DNA of 64,000 bases, taken from assembly GCF_051401765.1 (NCBI RefSeq), contig NW_027480423.1, positions 3,658,001 to 3,722,000 on the forward strand, given 5' to 3'. The number at the start of each line of letters is the position of its first letter. The first letter of the stretch is position 1. This DNA comes from Calliopsis andreniformis (taxonomy: Eukaryota; Arthropoda; Insecta; Hymenoptera; Andrenidae). A model generated the notes under the pieces. It had not been told where the DNA came from. It did no database searches and worked only from the letters and a program-made list of their open reading frames with translations. Below are positions 24,377 through 36,835 of the stretch, in pieces. The position numbers were made by a program, and so were the translations under genes.

Positions 24377-27158
24377 CGTATAAAACGAATAATTGCAAAC
24401 AGTGTGAAAGTAATGGTCATTTCAACGTTCCGGGCAACCTAGGCTTCACTCTACGCCGTTGTTCCACCAGATCGAATAGTTGGGGCCTAAGAAGTCAACG
24501 CCAGAAGGATAAAATACGATATAAATACAACAGCTTTTCCATCGTATAAAAGGAATAATTGCAAACTGTGTGAAAGTAATGGTCATTTCTACGTTCCGGG
24601 CAACCTAGGCTCCACTCTACGGCGTTGTTCCACCAGATCTAATAGTTAGGGCCTAAGAAGTCAACACCAGAAGAATAAAATACAAAATAAATACAACAGC
24701 CTTTACACCGTATAAAACGAATAAGTGCAACCTGTGTGAAGGTTATGGTCATATCTACGTTCCGGGCAACCTAGGCTTCACTCTAGGGCGTTGCTCCACC
24801 AGATCGAAATGTTAGGGCCTAAGAAGTCAACGCCCGAAGCGTAAAATACGATATAAATACAACAGCATTTCCATCGCATTAAATGAATAATTGCAAACAG
24901 TGTGAAAGTAGTGGTCATTTCTACGTTCCTGGCAACCTGGGCTTCACTCTAGGGCGGTGCTCCACCAGATCAAATAGTTAGGGCCTAAGAAGTCACGGCC
25001 AGAAGCATAAATTACAATATAAGTACAACAGCTTTTCCATCGTATAAAACGAATAATAGCAACCAGTGTGAAAGTTATGGTCATTTCTGCGTTCCGGGCA
25101 ACCTAGGCTTCACTCTAGGGCGTTGCTCCACCAGACCGAATAGTTAGGGCCTTAGATGTCAACGCCCGAAGCATAAAATGCAAAATAAGTAGAGCAGTTT
25201 TTCCATTGTATAAAACGAATAACTGTAACCAGTGTGAAAGTACTGGTCATTTCTACGTTCCGGGTAACCTAGGTTTCACCCTAGGTCGTTGCTCCACCAG
25301 ATCGAATAGCTAGGGACTTAGAATACAACGCCGGAAGGATAAAATACAGTATAAGTACAACAATTTTTCCATCGTATAAAATGAATAATTGCAGACATTG
25401 TGAAAGTAATGGTCATTTCTACGTTCCGGGCAACCTAGCCGTCACCCTAGGGCGTTGCTCCACCACATCTAATAGCTACGGCCTTAGAAGTCAACGCCAG
25501 AAGCATAAAATACAATATAAATACAACGGCTTTCCCATCGTATAAAACGAATAATTGCAAACAGTGTGAAAGTAATGGTCATTTCTACGTTCCGGGGATC
25601 CTAGGCGTCACTCTAGGGAGTTGCTCCACCATATCTAATAGCTAAGGACTTAGAAGTCAACGCCAGAAGCACAAAATACAATAAAAATGCAACAGTTTTT
25701 CCATCGTATAGCATGACTAATTGCAACCAGTGCGAAAGTAATGATCATATCGACATTTCGGGCATCCTAGACTTAACTCTGAGGAGTTGCTCCACCAGAT
25801 CGAAGAGTTAAGGCCTTAGAAGTCAACGCCAGAAGCATAAACTACCTAATAAACACTACAGCCTTTCCATCGTATAAAACGAATAATTGCAACCTGTGTG
25901 ATGGTTATGGACATATCTACGTTCCGGGCAACCTAGGCTTCACCGTAGGGCGTTGCTCTACCAAATCGGATAGTTAGGGCCTTAGAAGTCAACGCCCGAA
26001 GCATAAAATACAATATAAGTACAACAGTTTTTCCGTCGCATAAAATGAATGATTGCGAACATTGTGAAAGTAATGATCATTTCTACGTTCCTGGCCGCCT
26101 ACGCGTCACTCTAGGGCGTTGCGGCTCCACATCTGATAGCTACGGCCTTAGAAGTTAACGCCGGAAGCATAAAATGCAATATAAATACAACAGCTTTGCC
26201 ATCGTATAAAATGAATAATTGCAAACAGTGTGAAGGTAATGGTCATTTCTACGTTCCGAGCAACCTAGGCTTCACTCTAGGGCGTTGCTCCACCAGATCG
26301 AATAGTTAGGGCCTTAGAAGTCAACGCCCGAAGCATAAAATGCAAAATAAATAGAACAGTTTTTCCATTGTATAAAACGAATAACTGCAACCAGTGTGAA
26401 AGTACAGGTCATTTCTACTTTCCGGGTAACCTAGGTTTCACTCTGGGGCGTTGCACCACAGGATCGAATAGCTAGGGACTTAGAATTCAACGCCAGAAGG
26501 ATAAAATACAATATAAGTACAACAGTTTTTCCATCGTATAAAATGAATAATTTCAGACATTGTGAAAGTAATGGTCATTTCTACGTTCCGGGCAACCTAG
26601 GCGTCACTCTAAGGCGTTGCTCCACCACATCTAATAGCTACGGCCTTAGAAGTCAACGCCAGAGGCATAAAATACAATATAAATACAACAGCTTTTCCAT
26701 CGTACAAAATGAATAATAGCAAACAGTGTGAAAGTAATTGTCATTTCTACGTTCCGGGCAACCTAGGCTTCACTCTAGGTCGTTGCTCCACCAGATCAAA
26801 TAGCTAGCGACTTAGAATTAAACGCCAGAAGCATAGAATACAATAAAAATGCAACAGTTTTTCCATCGCATAACAGGAATAATTGCAACCAGTGTGAATG
26901 TAATGGTCATTTCTACGTTCCGGGCAACCTAGGTTTCACTCTAGGGCGTTGCTCCAGCAGGTCGAGTAGTTAGGGCCTAAGAAGTCAGCACCAGAAGCAT
27001 AAAATACGATATAAATACAACAGCTTTTACATCGTATAAAACGAATAATTGCAACCAGTGTGGAAGTTATGGTCATTTCTACGTTCCGGGCAACCTAGGC
27101 TTCACTCTAGGGCGTTGCTCGACCAGATCGAATAGCTAGGGCCTTAGAAGTCAACGCC
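24377..27158 (+). repeat. Second-family segmental duplication, copy 2 (2,782 bp)
   Basis: Partner of 19729-22510. At its right edge it switches, within the shared string GCCTTAGAAGTCAACGCC, to an unrelated 8-monomer block. Copy 1 continues there with the CCGAAGC form, and that continuation reappears after the block near 28443. Confidence 0.9.
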
Positions 27159-28418
27159 AGAAGCATAAAATACAATATAAATACAACAGTTTTTCCATCG
27201 TATAAAACGAATAATTGCAACCAGTATGAAACTTATGGTCATTTCTACTTTCCGAGCAACCTAGGCTTCACCCTAGGGCGCTGCTCCAGCAGATTGAATA
27301 GTTAGGGCCATAGAAGTCAACGCCCGAACAAAAAAATGCAAAAAAAATACAACAGTGTTTCCATCATATATCAGGAATAATTGCAACCAGTTTGAAAGTG
27401 ATGGCCAATTCTACGTTCCGGGCAACCTAGGCTTCACTCTATTGCGTTGCTCCACCAGATCGAATAGTTAGTGCCTTAGAAGTCAACGCCAGAAGCATAA
27501 AATACAATATAAATACAACAGTTTTTCCATCGTATAAAACGAATAATTGCAACCAGTATGAAACTTATGGACATTTCTACTTTCCGAGCAACCTAGGCTT
27601 CACCCTAGGGTGTTGCTCCAACAGATTGAATAGTTAGGGCCTTAGAAGTCAACGCACGAACCATAAAATGCAAGAAAAATACAACATTGTTTCCATCATA
27701 TATCAGGAATAATTGCAACCAGTTTGAAAGTGATGGCCAATTCTACGTTCCGGGCAACCTAGGCTTCACTCCAGGGCGTTATTCCACCAGACCGAATAGT
27801 TACGGCCTAAGAAGTCAACGCCAGAAGCATTAAATACGATATAAATACAACAGCTTTTCCATCGTATAAAACGAATAATTGCAACCAGTATGAACCTTAT
27901 GGTCATTTCTACTTTCCGAGCAAGCTAGGCTTCACCCTAGGGCGTTGGTCCAACAGATTGAATAGTTAGGGCCTTAGAAGTCAACGCCCGAAGCATAAAA
28001 TGCAATAAAAATACAACAGTTTTTCCATCGTATAAAACAAATAATAGCAACAAGTGTGAAACTTCTGGTCATTTCTACGTTCCGGGCAACCTAGGCTTCA
28101 CTCTAGGGCGTTCCTCAACCAGACCGAATAGTTAGGGCCTTAGAAGTCAACGCCCGAAGCATAAAATACAAAATAAATAGAACAGCTTTTCCATCGTATA
28201 AATCGAATAATTGCAACAAGTATGAAAGTTGTGGTTATTTCTACTTTCCGGGCAACCTAGGCTTCACCCTAGGGCGTTGCTCCAACAGATTGAATAGTTA
28301 GGGCCTTAGGAGTCAACGCCCGAAGCATAAAATACAAAATAAATAGAACAGTTTTTCCATCGTATAAAACGAATAATTGCTACCGGCGTGAAAGTTATGG
28401 TCATTTCTACGTTCCGGG
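27159..28418 (+). repeat. Eight-monomer foreign block inside the second family
   Basis: This block matches 34793-36052 almost base for base, including the A-rich CGAACAAAAAAATGC (27325/34959) and GCTACCGGCG. The sequences on both sides belong to a different HOR family. GCTCGACCAG occurs at 27117 and 28445, exactly 1,328 bp (8 x 166) apart, so the net insertion is eight monomers. The left junction falls in the shared GCCTTAGAAGTCAACGCC and the right one in the shared TCATTTCTACGTTCCGGG. It is most simply an in-register insertion by conversion, template switching or unequal exchange. Confidence 0.85.
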
Positions 28419-28442
28419 CAACCTAGGCTTCACTCTAGGGCG

Positions 28443-29833
28443 TTGCTCGACCAGATCGAATAGCTAGGGCCTTAGAAGTCAACGCCCGAAGCATAAAATA
28501 CAAAATAAATAGAACAGTTTTTCAATCGTATAAAACGAATAATTGCTACCAGTGTGAAAGTTATGGTCATTGCTACGTTCCGCGCAACCTACCCTTCACC
28601 CTAGGGCGTTGCTCCACCAGATCGAATAGTTACGGCCTTAGAAGTCAGCGCCAGAAGCATAAAATACAATAAAGATGCAACAGTTTTTCCATCGTTTAAC
28701 AGGAATAACTACAACCAGTGTGAATGTACTGGTCATTTCTACGTTCCGGATAACCTAGGTTTCACTCTAGGGCGTTGCTCCACCAGATCAAATAGCTAGC
28801 GACTTAGAATTAAACGCCAGAAGCATAGAATACAATAAAAATTCAACAGTTTTTCCATCGTATAACAGGAATAATTGCAACCAGTGTGAATGTAATGGTC
28901 ATTTCTACGTTCCGGGCAACCTAGGTTTCACTCTAGGGCGTTGCTCCACCAGGCCGAGTAGTTAGGGCCTAAGAAGTCAACGCCAGAAGCATAAAATACG
29001 ATATAAATACAACAGCTTTTCCATCGTATAAAAGGAATAATTGCAAACAGTGTGAAAGTAATGGTCATTTCTACGTTCCGGGCAACCTAGGCTTCACTCT
29101 ACGGCGATGTTCCACCAGATCGAATAGGTAGGGCCTAAGAAGTCAACACCAGAAGAATAAAATACAAAATAAATACAACAGCCTTTACACCGTATAAAAC
29201 GAATAATTGCAACCTGTGTGAAAGTTATGGTCATATCTACGTTCCGGGCAACCTAGGCTTCACTGTCGGGCGTTGCTCCACCTGATCGAAATGTTAGGGC
29301 CTAAGAAGTCTACGCCCGAAGCATAAAATACGATATAAATACAACAGCATTTCCATCGTATTAAATGAATAATTGCAAACAGTGTGAAAGTAGTGGTCAT
29401 TTCTACGTTCCGGGCAACCTAGGCTTCACTGTATGGCGTTCTTCCACCACATCGAATAGCTACGGCCTCAGAAGTCCACGCCTGAAGCATAAAATAGAAT
29501 AAAAATACAACAGTCTTTTCATCGTATAACAGGAATAATTGCAACAAGCGTGAAAGTAATGATCATTTCGGCGTTTCGGGCATCCTAGACTTAACTCTGA
29601 GGCATTGCTCCACCAGATCGAATATTTAGGGCCTTAGAAGTCAACGCCAGAAGCATAAAATACAATATAAATACAACAGTTTTACCATCGTATAAAACGA
29701 ATAATTGCAACCAGTATGCAACTTATGGTCATTTCTACATTCCGAGCAACCTAGGCTTCACTCTAGGGCGTTGCTCCACCAGATCGGATAGTTACGGCCT
29801 AAGAAGTCAACGCCAGAAGCATAAAATACGATC
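28443..29833 (+). repeat. Second-family segment resumed after the foreign block
   Basis: Continues the order seen after 22467, less a trimer (see 22467-24355). It ends near 29833, where CGATCAAGATGC and then mixed monomers begin. It holds a divergent GGCATCCTAGACTTAACTC monomer at 29584. Confidence 0.8.
29158..29725 (+). repeat. Ten-monomer-offset duplication, copy 1
   Basis: Matches 30818-31384 at 1,659-1,660 bp, which is ten monomers with a one-base deletion between (CTGCGTCCGGG near 30070 lacks a T). The segment covers about 3.4 monomers, including CTTTACACC, TGTCGGGCG, CTGTATGGCG and GACTTAACTC markers. Confidence 0.8.
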
Positions 29834-30817
29834 AAGATGCAACAGTTTTTCCATCGTATAAAACGAATAATTGCTACCAGTGTGAAAGTTATGGTCATTT
29901 CTACGTACCGGGCAGCCTAGGCTTCACTCTAGGGCGCTGCTCCGCCAGATCGAATAGTTAGGTCCTTAGAAGTCAACGCCAGAAGCATAAAATACGATAT
30001 AAATACAACAGCTGTTCCAACGTATAAAAGGAATAATTGCAAACAGTGTGAAAGTAATGGTCATTTCTGCGTCCGGGCAACCTAGGCTTCACTCTACGGC
30101 GTTGTTCCACCAGATCGAATAGTTAGGGCCTAAGAAGTCAACACCAGAAGAATAAAATACAATAAAAATACAACAGTCTTTCCATCCTATAACAGGAATA
30201 ATTGCAACCCGTGTGAAAGTAATGGTCATTTCTACGTTCCAGGCAACCTAGGCTTGACTCTAGGGCGTTGTTCCACAAGATCGAATAGTTAGGGCCTAAG
30301 TAGTCACCGCCAGAAGCATAAAATGCAATACAAATAGAACAGATTTCCATTGTATAAAACGAATAATTGCTACCAGTGTAAAAGCTATGGTCATTTATAC
30401 GTTCCGCGCAACCTGGGCTTTACTCTAGGGCGTTGTTCCACCAGATGGAATAGTCAGGGCCTAAGAAGTCAACGCCAGAAGCATAAAATACGATATAAAT
30501 ACAACAGCTATTCCATCGTATAAAACAAATAATTGCAACCAGTGTGAAGCTTATGGTCATTTCTACGTTCCGGACAACCTAGGCCTCACCCTAGGCCGTT
30601 GTTCCACCAGATCGAATAGTTAGGGACTAAGATTTGAACGCCAGAAGCATAAAATGCAATAAAAATACAACAGTTTTTCCATCGTGTAGCAGGAACAATT
30701 TGCAACCAGTGTGATAGTAGTGCTCATTTCTACGTTACGTGCAACCCAGGTTTCACTCCAGGGCGTTGCTCCACCAGATCGAATAGTTACGGCCTAAGAA
30801 GTCAACGCCAGAAGCAT

Positions 30818-31384
30818 AAAATACAAAATAAATACAACAGCCTTTACACCTTATAAAACGAATAATTGCAACCTGTGTGAAGGTTATTGTCATATCTACG
30901 TTCCGGGCAACCTAGGCTTCACTGTCGGGCGTTGCTCCACCAGATCGAAATGTTAGGGCCTAAGAAGTCAACGCCCGAAGCATAAAATACGATATAAATA
31001 CAACAGCATTTCCATCGTATTAAATGAATAATTGCAAACAGTGTGAAAGTAGTGGTCATTTCTGCGTTCCGGGCAACCTAGGCTTCACTGTATGGCGTTC
31101 TTCCACCACATCGAATAGCTACGGCCTCAGAAGTCCACGCCTGAAGCATAAAATACAATAAAAATACAACAGTCTTTTCATCGTATAACAGGAATAATTG
31201 CAACAAGCGTGAAAGTAATGATCATTTCGGCGTTTCGGGCATCCTAGACTTAACTCTGAGGCATTGCTCCACCAAATCGAATAATTAGGGCCTTAGAAGT
31301 CAACGCCAGAAGCATAAAATACAATATAAATACAACAGTTTTTCCATCGTATAAAACGAATAATTGCAACCAGTATGAAACTTA
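30818..31384 (+). repeat. Ten-monomer-offset duplication, copy 2
   Basis: Partner of 29158-29725. After about 31384 the sequences separate (TCATTACTGCTTTGCG here against TCATTTCTACATTCC). Confidence 0.8.
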
Positions 31385-31459
31385 TGGTCATTACTGCTTT
31401 GCGAGCAACCTAGGCTTCACCCTAGGGCGTTGCTCCAACAGATTGAATAGTTAGGGCCT

Positions 31460-33110
31460 TAGAAGTCAACGCCCGAAGCATAAAATACAAAATAAATAGA
31501 ATGGTTTTTCCACTGTATAAAACGAATAATAGCTACCAGTGTAAAAGCTATGGTCATTTCTACGATCCGGGCAACCTAGGCTTCACTGTATGGCGTTCTT
31601 CCACCACATCGAATAGCTACGGCCTCAGAAGTCAACGCCTGAAGTATTTAAATACAATAAAAATACAACAGTCTTTCCATTCTATAACAGGAATAATTGC
31701 AACCCGTGTGATAGTGATGGTCATTTCTACGTTCGAGGCAACCTAGGCTTTACTCTAGGGCGTTGCTCCACAAGATCGAAAAGTTAGGGACTAAGAAGTC
31801 AACGCCAGAAGCATAAAATACAATATAAATATAACAGTTTTTCCATCGTATAAAACGAATAATAGCAACCAGTGTGAAAGTTATGGTCTATTCTACGTTC
31901 CGGGCAACCTAGGTTTCACTCCAGGGCGTTGCTCCACCAGATCGAATAGTTACGGCCTAAGAAGTCAACGCCAGAAGCATAAAATACGATAAAGATGCAA
32001 CAGTTTTTCCTTCGTATAAAATGAATAATTGCAAACAGTGAAAGATATGGACATTTCTACGTTCCGGGCTACATAGGTTTCATCCTATGGCGTATTTCCA
32101 CCACATCGAATAGCAACGGCCTCAAAAGTCAACGCCAGAAGCATAAAATACAATATAAATATAACAGCTTTTCCATCGTATAAAACGAATAATTGCTACC
32201 AGTGTAAAAGTTATGGTCATTTGTACGTTCCGGGCAACCTAGGCTTTACTGTATGGCGTTCTTCCACCACATCGAATAGCTACGGCCTCAGAAGTCAACG
32301 CCTGAAGTATAAAATACAATAAAAATACAACAGTCTTTCCATCCTATAACAGGAATAATTGCAACCCGTGTGAAAGTGATGGCCATTTCTACGTTCCAGG
32401 CAACCTAGGCTTCACTCTAGGGCGTTGTTCCACCAGATCGAATTGTTAGGGCCTAAGAAGTCAACGCCAGAAGCATAAGATACGATATAAATATAACAGT
32501 TTTTCCATCGTATGGAACGAATAATAGCAACCAGTGTGAAAGTTATGGTCATTTCTACGTTCCGGGCAACCTAGGCTTTACTCTAGGGCGTTGCTCCACC
32601 AGATCAAACAGTTAGGGCCTTAGAAGTCAACGCCCGAAGCATTATATACAAAATAAATAGAACAGTTTTTCCATTGTATAAAACGAATAATTGCTACCAG
32701 TGTGAAAGTTATGGTCATTTCTACGTACCGGGCAGCCTAGGCTTCACTCTAGGGCGTTGCTCTACCAGATCGAACAGTTAGGGCCTAAGAAGTCAACGCC
32801 AGAACCATAAAATACAATTTAAATATAACAGTTTTTCCATCGTATAAAACGAATAACTGCAACCAGTATGAAACTTATGGTCATTTCTACGTTCCGGGCA
32901 ACCTAGGCTTCACTGTATGGCGTTCTTGCACCGCATCGAATAGCTACGGCCTCAGAAGTCAACGCCTGAAGTTTAAAATACAATAAAAATACAACAGTAT
33001 TTCCATCCTATAACAGGAATGAGTGCAACCCGTGTGAAAGTGATGGTCATTTCTACGTTCCAGGCAACCTAGGCTTCACACCAGGGCGTTGTTCCACAAG
33101 ATCGAATAGT
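31460..33110 (+). repeat. Short tetrameric HOR, about 2.5 copies of a 4-monomer unit
   Basis: The marker GTATGGCGTTCTT recurs at 31588, 32251 and 32915, spacings of 663 and 664 bp, or 4 x 166 with small indels in the first interval. Each is followed by GCCTGAAG, then TTTCCATCCTATAACAGG or a close variant, then a monomer reading (C)AGGCAACCTAGG, then AATATAACAG. It is the shortest HOR in the window. Copies differ more from each other than those of the long HORs do, so it looks older. Confidence 0.7.
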
Positions 33111-34179
33111 TAGGGCCTTAGAAGTCAACGCCCGAAGCATTAAATACAAAATAAATAGAACAGTTTTTCCATTGTATAAGACGAATAATTGCTACCAGTG
33201 TAAAAGTTATGGTCATTTCTACGTTCCGGGCAACCTAGGCTTCACTCTAGGGCGGTGCTCCACCTGGTCGAATAGTTAGGGCCTTAGAAGTCAACGCCAG
33301 AAGCATAAAATACAATATAAATAAAACAGTTTTTCCATTGTATAAAACGAATAATTGCAACCAGTATGAAACTTATGGACATTTCTACTTTCCGAGCAGC
33401 CTAGGCTTCACCCTAGGCCGTTGCTCCAACAGATTGTATAGTTAGGGCCTTAGAAGTGAACGCCCGAACCATAAAATGCAATAAAAATACAACAGTATAT
33501 CCATCATATAACAGGAATAATTGCAACCAGTATGAAAGTGATGGCCAATTCTACGTTCCGGGCAACCTAGGCTTCACTCTAGGGCGTTGCTCCACCAGAT
33601 CGAATAGTTAGTGCCTTAGAAGTCAACGCCAGAAGTATACAATACAATATAAATACAACACTTCTTCCATCGTATAAAACGAATAATTGCAACCAGTATG
33701 AAACTTATGGTCATTTCTACTTTCCGAGCAACCTAGGTTTCACCCTAGGGCGTTGCTCCAACAGATTGAATAGTCAGGACCTTAGAAGTCAACGCCCGAA
33801 CCATAAAATGCAAAAAAAATACAACAGTGTTTCCATCATATATCAGGAATAATTGCAACCAGTTTGAAAGTGATGGCCAATTCTACGTTCCGGGCAACCT
33901 AGGCTTCACACTAGGGCGTTGCTCCACCAGATCGAATAGTTAGTGCGTTAGAAGTCAACGCCAGAAGCATAAAATACAATATAAATAGAACAGTTTTTCC
34001 ATCGTATAAAACGAATAATTGCAACCAGTATGAAACTTATGGTCATTTCTACTTTCCGAGCAACCTAGGCTTCACTCTAGGGCGTTGCTCCAACAGATTG
34101 AATAGTTAGGGCCTTAGAAGTGAACGCCCGAACCATAAAATGCAAAAAAAATACAACAGTGTTTCCATCATATAACAGG

Positions 34180-35679
34180 AATAATTGCAACCTGTTTGAA
34201 AGTGATGGACAATTCTACGTTCCGGGCAACCTAGGCATCACTCTATTGCGTTGCTGCACCAGATCGAATAGTTAGTGCCTTAGAAGTCAACGCCAGAAGC
34301 ATAAAATACAATATAAATACAACAGTTTTTCCATTGTATAAAACGAATAATTGGAACCAGTATGAAACCTATGGTCATTTCTACTTTCCGAGCAACCTAG
34401 GCTTCACCCTAGGGCGTTGCTCCAACAGATTGAATAGTTAGCGCCTTAGAAGTCAACGCCCGAACCATAAAATGCAAAAAAAATACAACAGTGTTTCCAT
34501 CATATATCAGGAATAATTGCAACCAGTTTGAAAGTGGTTGCCAATTCTACGTTCCGGGCAACCTAGGTTTCACTCCAGGGCGTTGCTCCACCAGATCGAA
34601 TAGTTACGGCCTAAGAAGTCAACGCCAGAAGCATAAAATACGATATAAAGAAAACAGCTTTTCCATCGTATAAAACGAATAATTGCAAGCAGTATGAAAC
34701 CTATGGTCATTTCTACTTTCCGAGCAAGCTAGGCTACACGCTAAGGCGTTGCTCCACCAGATCGAATCGCTAGTGCCTTAGAAGTCAACGCCAGAAGCAT
34801 AAAATACAATATAAATACAACAGTTTTTCCATCGTATAAAACGAATAATTGCAACCAGTATGAAACTTATGGTCATTTCTACTTTCCGAGCAACCTAGGC
34901 TTCACCCTAGGGCGCTGCTCCAGCAGATTGAATAGTTAGGGCCATAGAAGTCAACGCCCGAACAAAAAAATGCAAAAAAAATACAACAGTGTTTCCATCA
35001 TATATCAGGAATAATTGCAACCAGTTTGAAAGTGATGGCCAATTCTACGTTCCGGGCAACCTAGGCTTCACTCTATTGCGTTGCTCCACCAGATCGAATA
35101 GTTAGTGCCTTAGAAGTCAACGCCAGAAGCATAAAATACAATATAAATACAACAGTTTTTCCATCGTATAAAACGAATAATTGCAACCAGTATGAAACTT
35201 ATGGACATTTCTACTTTCCGAGCAACCTAGGCTTCACCCTAGGGCGTTGCTCCAACAGATTGAATAGTTAGGGCCTTAGAAGTCAACGCACGAACCATAA
35301 AATGCAAGAAAAATACAACATTGTTTCCATCATATATCAGGAATAATTGCAACCAGTTTGAAAGTAATGGCCAATTCTACGTTCCGGGCAACCTAGTCTT
35401 CACTCCAGGGCGTTGCTCCACCAGACCGAATAGTTACGGCCTAAGAAGTCAACGCCAGAAGCATAAAATACGATATAAATACAACAGCTTTTCCATCGTA
35501 TAAAACGAATAATTGCAACCAGTATGAACCTTATGGTCATTTCTACTTTCCGAGCAAGCTAGGCTTCACCCTAGGGCGTTGGTCCAACAGATTGAATAGT
35601 TAGGGCCTTAGAAGTCAACGCCCGAAGCATAAAATGCAATAAAAATACAACAGTTTTTCCATCGTATAAAACGAATAAT
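34180..35679 (+). repeat. Nine-monomer block, copy A (1,500 bp)
   Basis: Matches 36836-38335 at 2,656 bp (16 monomers). Markers are CCTGTTTGAAAGTGATGGAC (34191), TTGGAACCAGTATG, AAGTGGTTGCCAATTC (34532) and the A-rich GAACAAAAAAATGC (34959). The chance ORFs it contains are repeated in copy B; one carries a single residue change (Val to Gly) from the base at 35397. Confidence 0.9.
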
Positions 35680-36051
35680 AGCAACAAGTGTGAAACTTCT
35701 GGTCATTTCTACGTTCCGGGCAACCTAGGCTTCACTCTAGGGCGTTCCTCAACCAGACCGAATAGTTAGGGCCTTAGAAGTCAACGCCCGAAGCATAAAA
35801 TACAAAATAAATAGAACAGCTTTTCCATCGTATAAATCGAATAATTGCAACAAGTATGAAAGTTGTGGTTATTTCTACTTTCCGGGCAACCTAGGCTTCA
35901 CCCTAGGGCGTTGCTCCAACAGATAGAATAGTTAGGGCCTTAGGAGTCAACGCCCGAAGCATAAAATACAAAATAAATAGAACAGTTTTTCCATCGTATA
36001 AAACGAATAATTGCTACCGGCGTGAAAGTTATGGTCATTTCTACGTTCCGG

Positions 36052-36835
36052 GAAACCCAGGCTTCACCCTAGGGCGTTGCTACAACAGATTGAATAGTTA
36101 GGGCCTTATAAGTCAATGCCAGAAGCATAAAATGCAATAAAAATACAACAGCTTTTCCATCATATAACAGCAATATTTGCAACCAGTTTGAAAGTGATGG
36201 TCATTTCTACGTTCCGGGAAACCTAGGCTTTACCCTAGGGCGTTGCTCCAACAGATTGAATAGTTAGGGCCTTAGAAGTCAACGCCCGAAGCATAAAATA
36301 CAAAATAAATACGACAGTTTTTCCATCGTATAAAACGAATAATTGCTACCGGCGTGAAAGTTATGGTCATTTCTACGTTCCGGGAAACCCAGGGTTCACC
36401 CTAGGGCGTTGCTACGACAGATTGAATAGTTAGGGCCTTATAAGCCAATGCCAGAAGCATAAAATGCAATAAAAATACAACAGCTTTTCCATCATATAAC
36501 AGCAATAATTGCAACCAGTTTGAAAGTGATGGTCATTTCTTCGTTCCGGGAAACCTAGGCTTCACCCTAGGGCGTTGCTCCAACAGATTGAATAGTTAGG
36601 GCCTTAGAAGTCAACGCCCGAAGCATAAAATACAAAATAAATAGGACAGTTTTTCCATCGTATAAAACGAATAATTGCTACCGACGTGAAAGTTATGGTC
36701 ATTTCTACGTTCCGGGAAACCCAGGGTTCAACCTAGGGCGTTGCTACAACAGATTGAATAGTTAGGGCCTTATAAGTCAATGCCAGAAGCATAAAATGCA
36801 ATAAAAATACAACAGCTTTTCCATCATATAACAGC
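36052..36835 (+). repeat. Dimeric run between block copies
   Basis: Two monomer types alternate here: one with CCGGGAAACCCAGG and GCTACAACAG or GCTACGACAG, and one with CAGCTTTTCCATCATATAAC followed by CCGGGAAACCTAGG. The AAACCCAGG form occurs at about 36053, 36385 and 36717, a spacing of 332 bp (2 x 166). It is a local dimer HOR of roughly two and a half copies. Confidence 0.75.

Larger units (their letters stand above)
29860..34179 (+). repeat. Least regular, indel-bearing satellite stretch
   Basis: Long-range duplications are short or absent here, and the array loses perfect 166-bp register for the first time. Seen by eye: -1 at about 30070, -1 near 30340 (GAACAGATTTCC), +1 near 30700 (ACAATTTGC), +1 near 31645 (GTATTTAAATAC) and -2 near 32038 (CAAACAGTGAAAG). 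These sum to -2, which agrees with the offset of 7,634 (46 x 166 - 2) between 27321 and 34955. It may be a boundary between separately homogenised blocks. Confidence 0.75.

Noticed and set aside
27325..27352. A-rich runs (CGAACAAAAAAATGC followed by more A) as a retrotransposon poly(A) tail
   Set aside because: The run lies at the usual AT-rich position of the monomer, recurs at 34959, 37616 and 38945 as part of the duplicated block, and has no element body next to it.
27159..28418. Transposable element insertion
   Set aside because: The block that interrupts the second HOR family is itself 166-bp satellite, in phase. It has no target-site duplication beyond shared homology, no terminal repeats and no coding capacity.
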